Positions 36,373 to 46,714 of a DNA stretch of 64,000 bases are shown here, one piece after another. Numbering within the stretch: position 1 is the first letter of the stretch; each line of letters begins with the position of its first letter. The notes beneath the pieces were generated by a model that had not been told where the DNA came from, searched no databases, and saw only the letters and a program-made list of their open reading frames with translations. The stretch spans positions 110,716 through 174,715 of the forward strand of contig NZ_BAMZ01000003.1 of the NCBI RefSeq assembly GCF_000964225.1. The letters are read 5' to 3'. The position numbers were made by a program, and so were the translations under genes. This DNA comes from Acetobacter syzygii (GTDB taxonomy: Bacteria; Pseudomonadota; Alphaproteobacteria; Acetobacterales; Acetobacteraceae).

Positions 36373-38629
36373 GGTCGTCTTTCACCGGCAAAACCAGAGT
36401 AGCCACAGTTCCCTTCTCTCCCGATCTGTCTTCCAGACGCACAGTCCCACCATGATCTTCCATGATTTTTTTCACAATAGCCAATCCCAGCCCAGTTCCT
36501 TTGGCTTTGTGTGTGACGTACGGTTCTGTCAGGCGGTTTCTGTCGTCCACAGGAAGACCCACCCCATTATCGGCCACGACAATAGCAATGTTTTCCTCTT
36601 CCTGCGCAATACGCACCCATACTTCTCCTTTGGTGGCGGCTGCCTGTTCCGCGGCACTATCCGGCCTGTTGGCCATGGCGATCGCATCCGCCGCGTTTTG
36701 CAACAGATTGATCAAGGCCTGGCTGATAAGCCGCCGGTCACAGCGGACCATTGGTCCGTGTTCGGGCAGATCAAGGTGATATGTAATCTCATGGTGGGCA
36801 TTACGTTGCAGGATGAGCACCTCCTGCGCAATACGGGAAAGGTTCTCATTCTTCATAATAGGCTGTGGCATCCGGGCAAAAGCCGAAAATTCGTCTACCA
36901 TGCGCCCTATATCCCCGACCTGACGCACAATTGTATCCGCGCATTGGGCAAAGGTGTCCGGGTCTGAGGTGATTTCCTTTAAAAAACGCCGCTTGAGCCG
37001 CTCTGCCGCAAGCTGAATGGGGGTAAGCGGATTCTTGATCTCATGCGCAATGCGGCGGGCCACATCGGCCCATGCAGCCTTGCGCTGAGCCTGCTGGAGG
37101 GCCGTAATGTCATCAAAGGTCATGACATACCCTTCGGTCACTGTGCCGCGCAGCTCCGCACCCACCCGCACCAGCAGTGTCCGCTGGCTTGTGGCAAGGC
37201 CAATCTGGATTTCCCGTGTGAACACGGTCTCGGGGGATTGGGTAATCTCGGCCAGCAGTTCAGCAAACTCTGGCACACGGGTTGCAAGCGGCTCGCCTAT
37301 GGCATCTGCCAGATTGGTCTGGAGCAGCACGCTGGCGGCACGGTTGGGCAGTTCAATCCGCTGCTCCACATCCAACCCGATCACACCAGCGGACACGCCA
37401 GACAGAACGGCCTCGGTAAAACGCCTGCGCTCATTGATCTGCCCGTACGCCAGCATCAGTTCAGAACGCTGGCTATCGAGTTCTTCCGTCATGCGGTTAA
37501 AAGCACGGGACAGGCTGGCGACCTCATCATCCCTGTTGGTTTCGGGCACATGCACACGCAGATCGCCCTCACTCACCCGGCGAGCAGCCATGCTCAGCAG
37601 GCCCAGAGGGCGGGCAATCTGGTTGGCCAGAGCAAAACCGATAAATGCGGCAACAGCCAGAACCAGCAAAGCGACCAGCACAAAAATCATAACAAATGTA
37701 AGCTGGATTTTAGCCTTGTTGCTGTTGAGGTGCTTGTAATCCGCCACCACTTTTTCCGTCCGGTGCATATGCTCCAGAATGGAAGGGTCAACCAGACGGG
37801 TAATTACCAGCATGAGCGTTGGCGTTTGCGACAGCTCAACAACCGCACGCACCGTGCGCTCATCTGGAGAATCCAGAATAGCTACATCGTTTGAGCGCGC
37901 CATAAGCGTGGCTGCGGGGGGTGGCAGTTCCTGCAAATAGCCCGTGCGGCTCATTAACCCGCCAGCGGCCACAACACGGTTGGTAATCGGGTCGTACACA
38001 AGGGCTTCTGTCAGCCCGCGCATGGTTGCCTGACTATCCAGCATCTGGGAGAGAGCATCATGGTCCTGCAATAACTGCATGCCACTGGCTGCCAGCTCAT
38101 TCTGTGCGCTCATGATGTAATTGGACATTGAGAACGCATCTGTACGGATATTGGCGTTATGCTCCTGCAAATACCCGCGGGATGCCTGTAAAGCTTCGTT
38201 CAGGGCTGTATTGACCCGGTCGGAAAACCAGATCTGAATACCGTAATGGAAAAACAGGGTGGCAAAGACCCCGACCACAACAGTGGGGGCCACAGCCACA
38301 ATGCCAAACAGGGTTACAAGCCGCACGTGCAGGCGGGTACCTGCCAGCCCCTTGCGGTATTCGACCAGCATGGGCCAGCCACGCACACCCATGGCCAGCA
38401 GCAGCAGCAGCAGAACCAGCCCGTTGACCACCAGTACAAATGGCTCCACCAGCGCATAATGCCCAAAGGACATGCCGCCAGAGAGCACAACAAAGGTTGC
38501 AAACACCAGGCATAGCGCCAGAGCAGCAAGGGTTATGGCAACGCTCCTGCGTTCAAGCGCACGCAAAAGCCACTGCAAACGTGTGCGCGAGAACAGATGC
38601 CAAAAAGAGAGCCGAGAAGGTTTTGTCAT
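36362..38629 (-). CDS. ntrY: Nitrogen regulation sensor histidine kinase NtrY
   Basis: 755 residues. N-terminal membrane helices (about 30-110) precede a periplasmic region and another helix near 320. Then come a HAMP domain (RPLGLLSMAARRVSEGDLRV), a PAS domain, the H-box RRIAHEIKNPLTPIQLAAER, and the ATP site (NLLQNAADAI, DNGVGLP, GTGLGLAIVKKI). Membrane kinase partner of NtrX, whose start it overlaps by 11 bp. ntrC ends 8 bp upstream. Confidence 0.95.
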   Translation of the reverse strand: MTKPSRLSFWHLFSRTRLQWLLRALERRSVAITLAALALCLVFATFVVLSGGMSFGHYALVEPFVLVVNGLVLLLLLLAMGVRGWPMLVEYRKGLAGTRLHVRLVTLFGIVAVAPTVVVGVFATLFFHYGIQIWFSDRVNTALNEALQASRGYLQEHNANIRTDAFSMSNYIMSAQNELAASGMQLLQDHDALSQMLDSQATMRGLTEALVYDPITNRVVAAGGLMSRTGYLQELPPPAATLMARSNDVAILDSPDERTVRAVVELSQTPTLMLVITRLVDPSILEHMHRTEKVVADYKHLNSNKAKIQLTFVMIFVLVALLVLAVAAFIGFALANQIARPLGLLSMAARRVSEGDLRVHVPETNRDDEVASLSRAFNRMTEELDSQRSELMLAYGQINERRRFTEAVLSGVSAGVIGLDVEQRIELPNRAASVLLQTNLADAIGEPLATRVPEFAELLAEITQSPETVFTREIQIGLATSQRTLLVRVGAELRGTVTEGYVMTFDDITALQQAQRKAAWADVARRIAHEIKNPLTPIQLAAERLKRRFLKEITSDPDTFAQCADTIVRQVGDIGRMVDEFSAFARMPQPIMKNENLSRIAQEVLILQRNAHHEITYHLDLPEHGPMVRCDRRLISQALINLLQNAADAIAMANRPDSAAEQAAATKGEVWVRIAQEEENIAIVVADNGVGLPVDDRNRLTEPYVTHKAKGTGLGLAIVKKIMEDHGGTVRLEDRSGEKGTVATLVLPVKDDHGA

Positions 38630-38637
38630 GCCTGTGG

Positions 38638-40080
38638 CTAGACTACGCCACGCACAACAGGAATCTCAAGGTCACGTATTTTTTTACGCAAGGTATTTCT
38701 GTTCAACCCCAACATGGCGGCGGCCTTGATCTGGTTACCCCGTGTTTCTGTTAACGTCATCTGGATCAGAGGACGTTCCACCTCTGTAATAATACGAGCG
38801 TGAAGGTCATGCAACGGCATACCCTCCCGCCCGGCGGCAAGGTAGCGGGCAATATGGCGTGATACAGAGTCCACCAATGGTTCTTCGACCTGCCTTGCAT
38901 CGGGCGCAAAGTCGCTTGCCAAGGGTTCCGCCAGTTCCGCATCCACCACTTCCGCTGTTATGGTTTCCTGCGAATAAAGAGCGACAATGCGGCGAATAAG
39001 ATTTTCCAGTTCCCGTACATTTCCCGGCCAACGCCATGCCTGCAGGCGGGCCATGGCATCCTCATCCAACATGCGGTACCCGCCCCCTGCCTCGCGGCAC
39101 TGAGCCAGAAAATGCCGGGCCAGCAAGGGAATATCCTCCCTCCGCTCCCGCAGGGGGGGAAGGCGCAGGGGAACCACGTTCAACCTGTAATACAGATCTT
39201 CGCGGAATGTACCGGCCTGAATAGCCTGCCGCAGGTCACGGTGCGTTGCGGCTACAATACGCACATCGGCATGGAGGGGGGTGGAACCACCGACTGTGGT
39301 AAACTCTCCTTCCTGCAAAACACGCAAAAGGCGTGTCTGTGCCTCCTGCGGCATATCCCCGATTTCGTCCAGAAAAAGGGTGCCGCCAGAAGCCTGTTCA
39401 AACCGCCCCGGCATCCGCCCCAGATTGCTCCCCCGTTCATAACCAAACAGTTCGCTCTCTATCTGCTCCCGCGGGATGGCGGCCATATTAACCGCAATAA
39501 ACGGCCCACTGCGGCGGCGACCATATTCGTGCAGGGCGCGCGCCACCAGCTCCTTCCCCGTCCCACTCTCGCCCGAGATCATAACAGTCAGGTCCGATGT
39601 GGTCAGTCGGGCAATGCTGCGGTAGATCCCCTGCATAACCACGGACTGCCCAATCAGGGGCAGGCGCTCCTCCGGAGTTTGGGGAGGGACCGGCTTTTCC
39701 GCCTCCTGCACGGGGGTTGTTAATGCCCGCGCAACAACAGCCAGCAGTTCCTTAAGATCAAACGGCTTGGCCAGATACTCAAACGCACCACGCTGAGTGG
39801 CCTTTACAGCCGTTGTCAGCGTGGATTGCGCACTCATAACAATAACCCGCAGGTCCGGCCGGATCTGGCGAATGCGGGTTACCAGTTCCAGCCCGTTCCC
39901 ATCGGGCATGGCCACATCGGTAATGACCAGATCGCCCTCACCCTCCTGCACCCACTGCCAAAGCGTGGAGGCATAGGGCGTAACCTGTACCTGATACCCT
40001 GCGCGCCCCAGTGCCTGCCCCAGCACGGTACGAATGGATCGGTCATCATCAGCAACAAGAATGGTGGGCAGCGGTGTCAT
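38638..40080 (-). CDS. ntrC: Nitrogen regulation response regulator NtrC lacking GAFTGA
   Basis: 480 residues. Receiver domain with DDD pocket and phospho-Asp55 ([13 protein letters not shown]), AAA+ domain with Walker A GESGTGKE (168-175) and FLDEIGDMP, and a C-terminal Fis-type HTH ([20 protein letters not shown]). The expected GAFTGA loop is replaced: [20 protein letters not shown] (208-227), a few residues shorter than usual. Such NtrC proteins, as in Rhodobacter capsulatus, can act with sigma70 polymerase; that function here is inference. It sits between ntrB and ntrY. Confidence 0.93.
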   Translation of the reverse strand: MTPLPTILVADDDRSIRTVLGQALGRAGYQVQVTPYASTLWQWVQEGEGDLVITDVAMPDGNGLELVTRIRQIRPDLRVIVMSAQSTLTTAVKATQRGAFEYLAKPFDLKELLAVVARALTTPVQEAEKPVPPQTPEERLPLIGQSVVMQGIYRSIARLTTSDLTVMISGESGTGKELVARALHEYGRRRSGPFIAVNMAAIPREQIESELFGYERGSNLGRMPGRFEQASGGTLFLDEIGDMPQEAQTRLLRVLQEGEFTTVGGSTPLHADVRIVAATHRDLRQAIQAGTFREDLYYRLNVVPLRLPPLRERREDIPLLARHFLAQCREAGGGYRMLDEDAMARLQAWRWPGNVRELENLIRRIVALYSQETITAEVVDAELAEPLASDFAPDARQVEEPLVDSVSRHIARYLAAGREGMPLHDLHARIITEVERPLIQMTLTETRGNQIKAAAMLGLNRNTLRKKIRDLEIPVVRGVV

Positions 40081-40141
40081 ACGTTTTGGACCAGAGGAAA
40101 AACAACAGGGAGAGGCTTATCAGACGCAGGCGTCCACAAGG

Positions 40142-41248
40142 TCAAGAGAGACCGCCCCTTTCTTCCGCCAGCGGAAGGAAAAGACTGATTTCTGTCCGTC
40201 CCGGACGGCTTTCAACCTCCATAACCCCACCATGGTCATCCATGACCTTCCCCACCAGCGCCAATCCAAGCCCACTGCCATTGACCTTGGTGGAAACAAA
40301 AGGTTCGAACAGATGCGGTTTAACAGTTTCCGAAATACCGGGTCCTGTGTCCCTTATGGTAACGACCAGCGGCAGGTGCCGCCACTGGGTTGTACCTGGG
40401 GCTGTAACGCGAATACCAGGGCGGTAGCTGGTTATAAGGGTAATGTCCCCTTCCTTCCCGGCTTCCTGCACGGCCTCTGCTGCGTTTTTGACCAGATTAA
40501 GCAGCACCTGCACCAGCCGGTCCTTATCGCCCCAAACGTGGGGTAAGGACGGGTCATACCGCTCCAGTATGCGCAGCCCCTTGGCAAAACCATTGCTTGC
40601 CAGCAGTTTGACGTGCTCCAGAAGCCTATGAATGTTCAGGGCACGGTAATCCATCTGTGCCTCCCCGAACATGCCCATACGCTCAACCAGCGCATCTATG
40701 CGGTCCACCTCATCACAGATCAGGGTCGCAAGGTCACGGTCCGCGCCTTCCACAGCCTGCTCCAGCAACTGGGCCGCCCCTTTGATGCCAGAAAGCGGAT
40801 TACGCACCTCATGCGCCAGCATAGCGGCCATACCCGACACACTCCGGGCTGCCGAGCGATAAACCTGCTGCTGGTCCAGCACCCGCGCAGTAGAAGGCAG
40901 ATGGAATGTGAGCAGCACATGGTCCGGGTGGTCCAGCACTTCCGCCCCCTGCACGCTCACCCCTTCATGGTGGAAGCGTGGCGAGCTAAACAGCAGATCA
41001 TGCTCGGTCACGCTGCCGCCACGCTGGCGCAGATGAGCCAACAGCAGAAAAATAGGATGGTCAGGTGGCGCAATTTCCGCCATGCCCCCCGCCTTGATCT
41101 GCTGGCGGGACATGCCAAAAAATTCCTCAGCGGCCATATTGACCGCCAGCACCGTATTGCCCGCCCCTATTTCCAGCAAGGGAACAGGCAGACTATCCAG
41201 TAGAAGCGCCGCATCGGGCTGCTCTGCCCTTGGCGCCTTTGTGCTCAC
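40142..41248 (-). CDS. ntrB: Nitrogen regulation sensor kinase/phosphatase NtrB
   Basis: 368 residues, cytosolic. An N-terminal PAS domain ([20 protein letters not shown]) precedes the H-box [20 protein letters not shown] and the ATPase domain with [16 protein letters not shown] and [12 protein letters not shown]. It would phosphorylate NtrC under nitrogen limitation and dephosphorylate it when bound by PII. The start is GTG at 41248, overlapping the dusB stop by 4 bp (GTGA). The gap to ntrC is 61 bp. Confidence 0.95.
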   Translation of the reverse strand: MSTKAPRAEQPDAALLLDSLPVPLLEIGAGNTVLAVNMAAEEFFGMSRQQIKAGGMAEIAPPDHPIFLLLAHLRQRGGSVTEHDLLFSSPRFHHEGVSVQGAEVLDHPDHVLLTFHLPSTARVLDQQQVYRSAARSVSGMAAMLAHEVRNPLSGIKGAAQLLEQAVEGADRDLATLICDEVDRIDALVERMGMFGEAQMDYRALNIHRLLEHVKLLASNGFAKGLRILERYDPSLPHVWGDKDRLVQVLLNLVKNAAEAVQEAGKEGDITLITSYRPGIRVTAPGTTQWRHLPLVVTIRDTGPGISETVKPHLFEPFVSTKVNGSGLGLALVGKVMDDHGGVMEVESRPGRTEISLFLPLAEERGGLS

Positions 41249-42321
41249 GCCGCGTGAGCCTGTTCTTGCTGCCGTGCTGTTTCCTGCCGGGAGGCACGAG
41301 GTTCCCGCTCGGCACCTGCGGCAATCTGCTGGTCATAGAAATCTGCGATCATGCTTACAGCATCTTCCGCCGTTTCCACCCGGTTAAAGGCTGCACGGAA
41401 TGCGGCAGATGCAGGAAGCCCTGCCGAATACCAGGACACATGCTTGCGCGCCAGCCGCAGACCGGGCCGCTGGCCAAAGTGATCCAGCATCATGCGGTAA
41501 TGTTCCAGCACAATGGCTTTTTCCCGCTCCAGGGTGGGGTCTGGCAGTTCTGCTCCTGTCCGCAAGGCGTGATCAACCTGTGCCAAAAACCACGGACGTC
41601 CGTAGCAGCCACGGCCGATCATCACCCCATCCGCGCCCGATTGGGCCAGAGCGTTACGGGCGTCGGTTGTAGTCAGGATGTCACCGTTGACAATAACGGG
41701 CAGATCCACGGCATTTTTAACATGACGCACAAAAGCCCAGTCTGCCGTACCATTATAGAACTGCTGGCGCGTACGGCCATGCACCGTGATCATGCGGATC
41801 CCCGCATCCTGCGCAATACGTGCCAGAACCGGCGCGTTCAGGTGTTCGTGGTCCCAGCCCATCCGCATTTTTAATGTAACGGGAACAGGCACGGCACGGA
41901 CAACTGTTTGCAGCATACGCTGGGCGGCGGCCTCGTCGCGCATCAGAGCGGAACCAGCCATTTGCCCCACAGCCACTTTTTTGACCGGGCACCCGAAGTT
42001 AATATCAATCAGATCCGCACCTCGGTCCACCGCAATCCGGGCAGCTTCCGCCATGGCGTCAGGGTCACACCCGGCAAGCTGCACGGCGTTTGGACCTCCG
42101 GCATCGGCCACTTCGGCCATGCGCAGGGTTGTGTCGTTCTCACGCACCATTGCCCACGAGGCAATCATTTCAGAAACAACAAGGCCCGCACCAAGTTTGC
42201 GGACCAACCGCCGGAATGGCAGGTCGGTCACACCGGACATGGGGGCCAGAATTACCGGTGTATCCAGAACAACACCGCCCAGATCAATGGGACGCAGCAG
42301 GGGTTGCGTTTGCACAGTCAT
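41245..42321 (-). CDS. dusB: tRNA-dihydrouridine synthase (DusB/NifR3)
   Basis: 358-residue flavoenzyme reducing uridine in the tRNA D-loop. Visible are [38 protein letters not shown] with the active-site Cys, and [13 protein letters not shown]. It is the classical nifR3 gene ahead of ntrBC. Two ATGs (42321, 42327) follow AGG; 42321 has the better spacing. The C-terminus is Arg/Gln/Ala-rich. Confidence 0.95.
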   Translation of the reverse strand: MTVQTQPLLRPIDLGGVVLDTPVILAPMSGVTDLPFRRLVRKLGAGLVVSEMIASWAMVRENDTTLRMAEVADAGGPNAVQLAGCDPDAMAEAARIAVDRGADLIDINFGCPVKKVAVGQMAGSALMRDEAAAQRMLQTVVRAVPVPVTLKMRMGWDHEHLNAPVLARIAQDAGIRMITVHGRTRQQFYNGTADWAFVRHVKNAVDLPVIVNGDILTTTDARNALAQSGADGVMIGRGCYGRPWFLAQVDHALRTGAELPDPTLEREKAIVLEHYRMMLDHFGQRPGLRLARKHVSWYSAGLPASAAFRAAFNRVETAEDAVSMIADFYDQQIAAGAEREPRASRQETARQQEQAHAA

Positions 42322-42345
42322 TTCCATTTGCCTACGAATTAGGCA

Positions 42346-42374
42346 GAAATACCGTTCCACGCGCCCCTGCGCAA
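42346..42374 (-). promoter_or_regulatory. Possible promoter of the dusB-ntrBC-ntrYX operon
   Basis: TTGCGC, then 17 nt, then TATTTC on the minus strand within the 81-bp gap between ispDF and dusB. This is a moderate sigma70-type match with correct spacing. Confidence 0.3.
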
Positions 42375-42402
42375 TGTTTTTCGTCGTGTGGTCGTAAAAA
42401 CC

Positions 42403-43557
42403 TTACGGCACCATAACGCAAACGGTAGCGGTGCAGGCAATGCCTTCTTCCCGCCCGGTAAAGCCCAGCCGTTCAGACGTTGTCGCCTTGACCGAAATGC
42501 GGTCCACATCCACCTCCAGCAACGCCGCCAGACGCTCGCGCATGGCTTGCGCGTGCGGGCCAATTTTGGGGCGTTCACAGATCAGCGTCAGGTCCGCATT
42601 GACCAGCATTCCGCCCCGCTCGCGAATACGCTGACCAGCATGGATGAGAAAGCGCGCACTATCCGCATCCTTCCATTCATTCTGGCTGGGGGGGAAGTGG
42701 CGACCAATATCACCTTCCGCCAGTGCGCCATAAATCGCATCACACAGGGCATGGATGCCCACATCGGCATCGGAATGTCCGGCAAGGCCATGTGTATGGG
42801 GAATGGTGATCCCACACATGATCAGCGGACGCCCTTCCTCAAAGGCATGAACATCGTATCCAAGCCCCACACGCGGCAGCAGTGTGGGCGCAACCAGCCG
42901 TTCAAGACGCACCAGATCAGCCTCGTATGTCAGTTTGATATTATCTTCGTCACCCGGCACAAGGGCTACGCTAAACCCGGCTTCTTCCAGCAATCTGGCG
43001 TCGTCCGTTGCATTGAACGAAGCCGCTGCACGGTGCAGGTCCAAAAACAGACCAAAGCGGAAACCCTGAGGGGTCTGTGCGCGGAACAGATGCTCACGCG
43101 GGACTGTACCCGCAATAACACCATCTTTTTCACGCTTGAGGGTATCGGCCACAGGCACGGCGGGAATGGCACCCGGATGCTCCGCCAGAGCGGCCACAAC
43201 ATTGCGCACCAACTGCCCGGTCACATATGGTCTGGCACCATCGTGCACCAGAACCAGATCGGGCTTCTGCCCGAATGGCAGGGCGTCCAGCGCCTCCAGC
43301 CCGGCGCGCACACTGGCCTGCCGGGTCGCCCCCCCTTGCACCGGAGGCAGAATGGCCAGACCATCCAGCGCTTCGGCCAGAGAGGCCGGGTCGCCTACAG
43401 GCTGTATGGAGGTGACATGTGGCAGAAGAGCCTCTGCGGCATGACGAATAACAGGTTGCCCCGCCAGCAGCACATACTGCTTGGGGGTGGCACAGCCTGT
43501 GGTGGCGGCATAGCGGCTACCGGTACCGGCAGCCAGTAGAATGGCAGCTACTCGCAT
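42403..43557 (-). CDS. ispDF: Bifunctional IspD-IspF, MEP isoprenoid pathway
   Basis: 384-residue fusion. The N-terminal cytidylyltransferase (about 1-225) shows [25 protein letters not shown] and [11 protein letters not shown]. The C-terminal MECDP synthase (about 230-384) shows [38 protein letters not shown] and [13 protein letters not shown]. Domain fusion is common in Alphaproteobacteria. The ATG at 43557 is chosen for family alignment although a TTG 36 bases upstream keeps the frame open. Confidence 0.96.
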   Translation of the reverse strand: MRVAAILLAAGTGSRYAATTGCATPKQYVLLAGQPVIRHAAEALLPHVTSIQPVGDPASLAEALDGLAILPPVQGGATRQASVRAGLEALDALPFGQKPDLVLVHDGARPYVTGQLVRNVVAALAEHPGAIPAVPVADTLKREKDGVIAGTVPREHLFRAQTPQGFRFGLFLDLHRAAASFNATDDARLLEEAGFSVALVPGDEDNIKLTYEADLVRLERLVAPTLLPRVGLGYDVHAFEEGRPLIMCGITIPHTHGLAGHSDADVGIHALCDAIYGALAEGDIGRHFPPSQNEWKDADSARFLIHAGQRIRERGGMLVNADLTLICERPKIGPHAQAMRERLAALLEVDVDRISVKATTSERLGFTGREEGIACTATVCVMVP

Positions 43558-43806
43558 GACCGAAGCAATGGAGCCATGCCCCCGCTCCGTCAAGCCTCAA
43601 AATGGTCAGAAGAGCCATCCGCCACACACCATTTGCATTCTGATTGTTTAGGTGTGGCAAAGCTGGCAGAGCATAAGTGCCTGCACGGCAGATCACGCCC
43701 AGCTCCATGGCACGACCAAGCTGCGCCACCGCCATAGACGTAAGCGTTCGCTGACAGCGCCCAAAATCTGTTAAAGTGCTAAAATCTCAAAAAGAAACTG
43801 GCTCCG

Positions 43807-44145
43807 TTACAGAGCAGCATCTCCAGTCTCACGCGTGCGGATACGGATGACGCGTTCGAGTTCGCTTACAAAAATCTTGCCATCCCCGATCTTGCCAGTA
43901 TGCGCCGCATCCAGAATAGCTTCCAGAACCTGATCAAGCAGCCCATCGCTCACTGCGACTTCCACCTTAATTTTGGGCAGAAAGCTGATCCGGTATTCAG
44001 CCCCACGGTAAATTTCCGTCTGCCCCTTCTGACGGCCAAAGCCTTTGACTTCAGAGACCGTAATCCCCTGCACGCCCAAAGGCGCAAGCGCCTCGCGCAC
44101 ATCATCGAGTTTAAAAGGCTTAATAATGGCGGTAACCAGCTTCAT
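43807..44145 (-). CDS. glnB: PII nitrogen-signal protein
   Basis: 112-residue trimeric signal transducer. MKLVTAIIKPFKLDDVREAL at the start, T-loop GRQKGQTEIYRGAEY with Tyr51 the uridylylation site, and the C-terminal signature TGKIGDGKIFV are present. Residue 54 is Ser, where GlnB usually has Asp and GlnK Asn, so GlnB versus GlnK cannot be settled. No glnA or amtB is adjacent, which is unusual. It lies near the ntr operon and would signal to NtrB. Confidence 0.93.
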   Translation of the reverse strand: MKLVTAIIKPFKLDDVREALAPLGVQGITVSEVKGFGRQKGQTEIYRGAEYRISFLPKIKVEVAVSDGLLDQVLEAILDAAHTGKIGDGKIFVSELERVIRIRTRETGDAAL

Positions 44146-44360
44146 ACTGCCTGCAACTCCCTGCTGCAAAACATTTCCATGACGTTATGATGTTGGCACA
44201 GTTAAACACCTATTGCAAAGGGCTTTGATGCACCTCAAGGCAAGACCGCTGGTTTTCCCGCACAGGAGGGAGCATATAGGGGGCATGATCTTCAACAGCC
44301 TGTGCAGGCTTTTGGTTCAACCGCCTGCCAGCAGTGTGAAACTTAAGGAATAAAGACCCC

Positions 44361-45608
44361 ATGCACGCACTCTCCCCGGACGCCAAGGCCGAGAACGCCC
44401 ACCACCAGCACCTTGCGGATGTGGACGTGTGCATTATTGGTGCAGGCCCCGTTGGGGCTGCTCTGGCGTGCCGTCTGGCCCGCGGGGGAATGCGTGTGGC
44501 TGTGGTGGATAAAACCGCCCTCCCCCCCATGGAAAACCCCGATCTGGATGGGCGGGCCTATGCCATTGCCGCGGGCCCCAAGGAATATCTGGAAAGCGCA
44601 GGTGTCTGGGATGCGCTCCCAGCTGCCTCCTGCCCGATTGAGGAGATTCTGGTCACAGATGGTCGGCCGGGTGAGCCTGCTTCCTCCCTTTTTCTGGAAT
44701 TCACGCGCGAGGATGCAACGCAACCTTTTGGCTGGATGGTAGAAGCCCGCGCCCTGCGGGTCGCCCTGAACAAATGCCTGGCAACCACGCCGGGCGTGAG
44801 CGTTCTGGCACCCGCCGAAGCCAAAATTACGCGCACAGCCCAAAGCGCACATGTGCAACTGCTCGATGGCCGCAGCTTTAACGCCCGGCTGATTGTCGCC
44901 GCCGATGGCCGCAGGAGCCGCCTGCGCTCAGAGGCAGGCATTCCCCTAACCCGCCTGCCATACGGGCAAACTGCCATTGTATGCGCCATTGCCCACGAAT
45001 TCCCGCACGATAACAGTGCGCTGGAACACTTCCTGCCCGCAGGACCGTTTGCCCAGCTTCCCATGACCGGCACGGAAGAACACCCCTATATGTCCGCCAT
45101 TGTGTGGAGCGATAAAGACGGCGTTGCCGAGCGCTTTGCCGCCCTGCCCGATGAGGCCTTTGCCCGGCAGGTTGAACGCCGCATGGGCAATTCCCGCCTT
45201 GGCCGCGTCACCCCGGTTGGACGGCGCTGGACTTACCCGCTCTCGGCCCAGTATGCCGCCCGCTACACCGATACGCGCATGATTTTGGTAGGCGATGCCG
45301 CACACGGGATTCACCCCATTGCGGGACAGGGGCTAAACCTTGGCTACCGCGACATTATCCACCTGAGTACACTACTGCTGGATATCCACGCTCAGGGCAA
45401 AGACCCCGGCGCCCCTGCTGTGCTGGCGCGTTATCAGGCCTTGTGTCGCCCGGCCAATATGCTCATGCTGGCAGCAACAGATGCGCTGGACAGACTGTTC
45501 AGTAACGACAACCCGGTCCTCCGTCTGGCGCGCGATCTGGGTATTGCTGGCGTGCACCGCTTTCCTGCCCTGCGGAAAGCCTTTGTAAAGCACGCCATGG
45601 GTTTGTAA
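44361..45608 (+). CDS. UbiH/COQ6-family FAD-dependent hydroxylase
   Basis: 415 residues. FAD motifs: VCIIGAGPVGAALACRLARG at the N-terminus, the DG motif RLIVAADGRRSRLRSEAG, and GDAAHGIHPIAGQGLNLGYR. This family hydroxylates the ubiquinone ring at C5, C6 or C1. Which position is modified is not clear from sequence. AAGGA lies 12 bases upstream of the ATG. cysE follows after 17 bp. Confidence 0.9.
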   Translation: MHALSPDAKAENAHHQHLADVDVCIIGAGPVGAALACRLARGGMRVAVVDKTALPPMENPDLDGRAYAIAAGPKEYLESAGVWDALPAASCPIEEILVTDGRPGEPASSLFLEFTREDATQPFGWMVEARALRVALNKCLATTPGVSVLAPAEAKITRTAQSAHVQLLDGRSFNARLIVAADGRRSRLRSEAGIPLTRLPYGQTAIVCAIAHEFPHDNSALEHFLPAGPFAQLPMTGTEEHPYMSAIVWSDKDGVAERFAALPDEAFARQVERRMGNSRLGRVTPVGRRWTYPLSAQYAARYTDTRMILVGDAAHGIHPIAGQGLNLGYRDIIHLSTLLLDIHAQGKDPGAPAVLARYQALCRPANMLMLAATDALDRLFSNDNPVLRLARDLGIAGVHRFPALRKAFVKHAMGL

Positions 45609-45625
45609 TTGCGGAGAAAACCGGG

Positions 45626-46480
45626 ATGCAGGACGATCTTGTGAGCTCAGTCAGTTCCAGCCACTTTGAAGAAAGCAGCCAGTTGTGCGCACCACAACTG
45701 ACCGTGCTGTGGCGGCAGATGACGCAGGAAGCCTGCAGTTGCAATGACCCGCTGGTAAGGGGGCTGCTGGCAACAGGCGTACGGAGCCACTCCAGCTTTG
45801 CCTCCGCCCTTGCCGCTCTGATCGGGCGCAAACTGGGGGACCGGTCCGTAGCAGCCGATGCCCTGTCCGAACTGGTCAAGGAAAGCTTTGATGCAGAGCC
45901 GGATATTGTCTGCGCGGCTGCGGCCGACCTGCTGGCCATCCGCGAGCGCGACCCCGCCTGCCCGGATTTTGTAACCCCGTTCCTGTTCTTCAAAGGCTAC
46001 CATGCGGTGCAGACTTACCGGGTGGGGCGCTGGCTCTGGCTTTCTGGGCGGCGGCATCTGGCATTGCACATGCAAAGCCGGGCATCGGAACTGTTCAGCG
46101 TGGACATTCACCCTGCGGCCCAGCTTGGCCGCCGCATTCTGTTTGACCACGGCACAGGCATTGTGGTGGGAGAAACGTCGATTATTGAAGACGATGTGTC
46201 CATTCTGCAAAATGTAACACTGGGGGGGACTGGCAAACATTGCGGCGACCGCCACCCCAAAGTACGCCGTGGCGTACTGATTGGCGCTGGCGCGAAGGTG
46301 CTGGGGAACATTGAAATTGGAGAAGGTGCCAAAATTGGCGCTGGCTCCATTGTGCTTGAACCCGTACCACCATTTACCACCGTTGTTGGCAATCCAGCCC
46401 GCAAAGTAGGTGTACGCCACAAAGGTATGCCCGCCCTGAACATGGACCAGACACTCCCGCCGATTGACTATATTATCTGA
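45626..46480 (+). CDS. cysE: Serine O-acetyltransferase
   Basis: 284 residues. The helical SATase N-terminal domain is followed by left-handed beta-helix hexapeptide repeats: DIHPAAQLGRRILFDHGTGI, GETSIIEDDVSILQNVTLGG and IGAGAKVLGNIEIGEGAKIG. It makes O-acetylserine for cysteine synthesis, linking to glutathione synthesis through gshA elsewhere in the window. GGAG is about nine bases upstream. Its stop is followed by a hairpin. Confidence 0.93.
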   Translation: MQDDLVSSVSSSHFEESSQLCAPQLTVLWRQMTQEACSCNDPLVRGLLATGVRSHSSFASALAALIGRKLGDRSVAADALSELVKESFDAEPDIVCAAAADLLAIRERDPACPDFVTPFLFFKGYHAVQTYRVGRWLWLSGRRHLALHMQSRASELFSVDIHPAAQLGRRILFDHGTGIVVGETSIIEDDVSILQNVTLGGTGKHCGDRHPKVRRGVLIGAGAKVLGNIEIGEGAKIGAGSIVLEPVPPFTTVVGNPARKVGVRHKGMPALNMDQTLPPIDYII

Positions 46481-46492
46481 ACATCAAAGCTG

Positions 46493-46521
46493 CGAGGAAA
46501 GACGGTTATCGTCCTTCCTCG
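46493..46521 (+). terminator. Hairpin after cysE
   Basis: CGAGGAAAGACG pairs with CGTCCTTCCTCG (one A-C mismatch) around GTTAT, 12 bp after the cysE stop. No U tract follows, so it may be a weak terminator or a 3' stabiliser. Confidence 0.5.
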
Positions 46522-46599
46522 TCCCCATCCATTTGCAGCAGACATAAAAAAACTGCCAGGCAAAGAACTGCTGGCAGGTCAAATACGACGGGAGTGGGA

Positions 46600-46676
46600 T
46601 GGCGCGCCCTATTGGATTCGAACCAATGACCCACAGCTTAGAAGGCTGTTGCTCTATCCAACTGAGCTAAGGGCGC
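46600..46676 (-). tRNA. tRNA-Arg (anticodon TCT), CCA encoded
   Basis: The cloverleaf is complete: acceptor GCGCCCT/AGGGCGC, D arm GCTC-AGTTGGATA-GAGC, anticodon arm ACAGC-CTTCTAA-GCTGT with TCT at 34-36, T arm ATTGG-TTCGAAT-CCAAT. Discriminator G is followed by a genomic CCA (46600-46602). It reads AGA codons. Confidence 0.95.
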
Positions 46677-46714
46677 CTATAGCCCCTACCGCATAAGGGG
46701 AAAGAGACTAAAAA

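Noticed and set aside
43517..43735. Frame starting MAVAQLGRAMELGV, reminiscent of spurious frames read from tRNA genes
   Set aside because: No cloverleaf, no GTTCGANNC T-loop and no acceptor pairing could be found; the region between ispDF and glnB holds no recognised gene.
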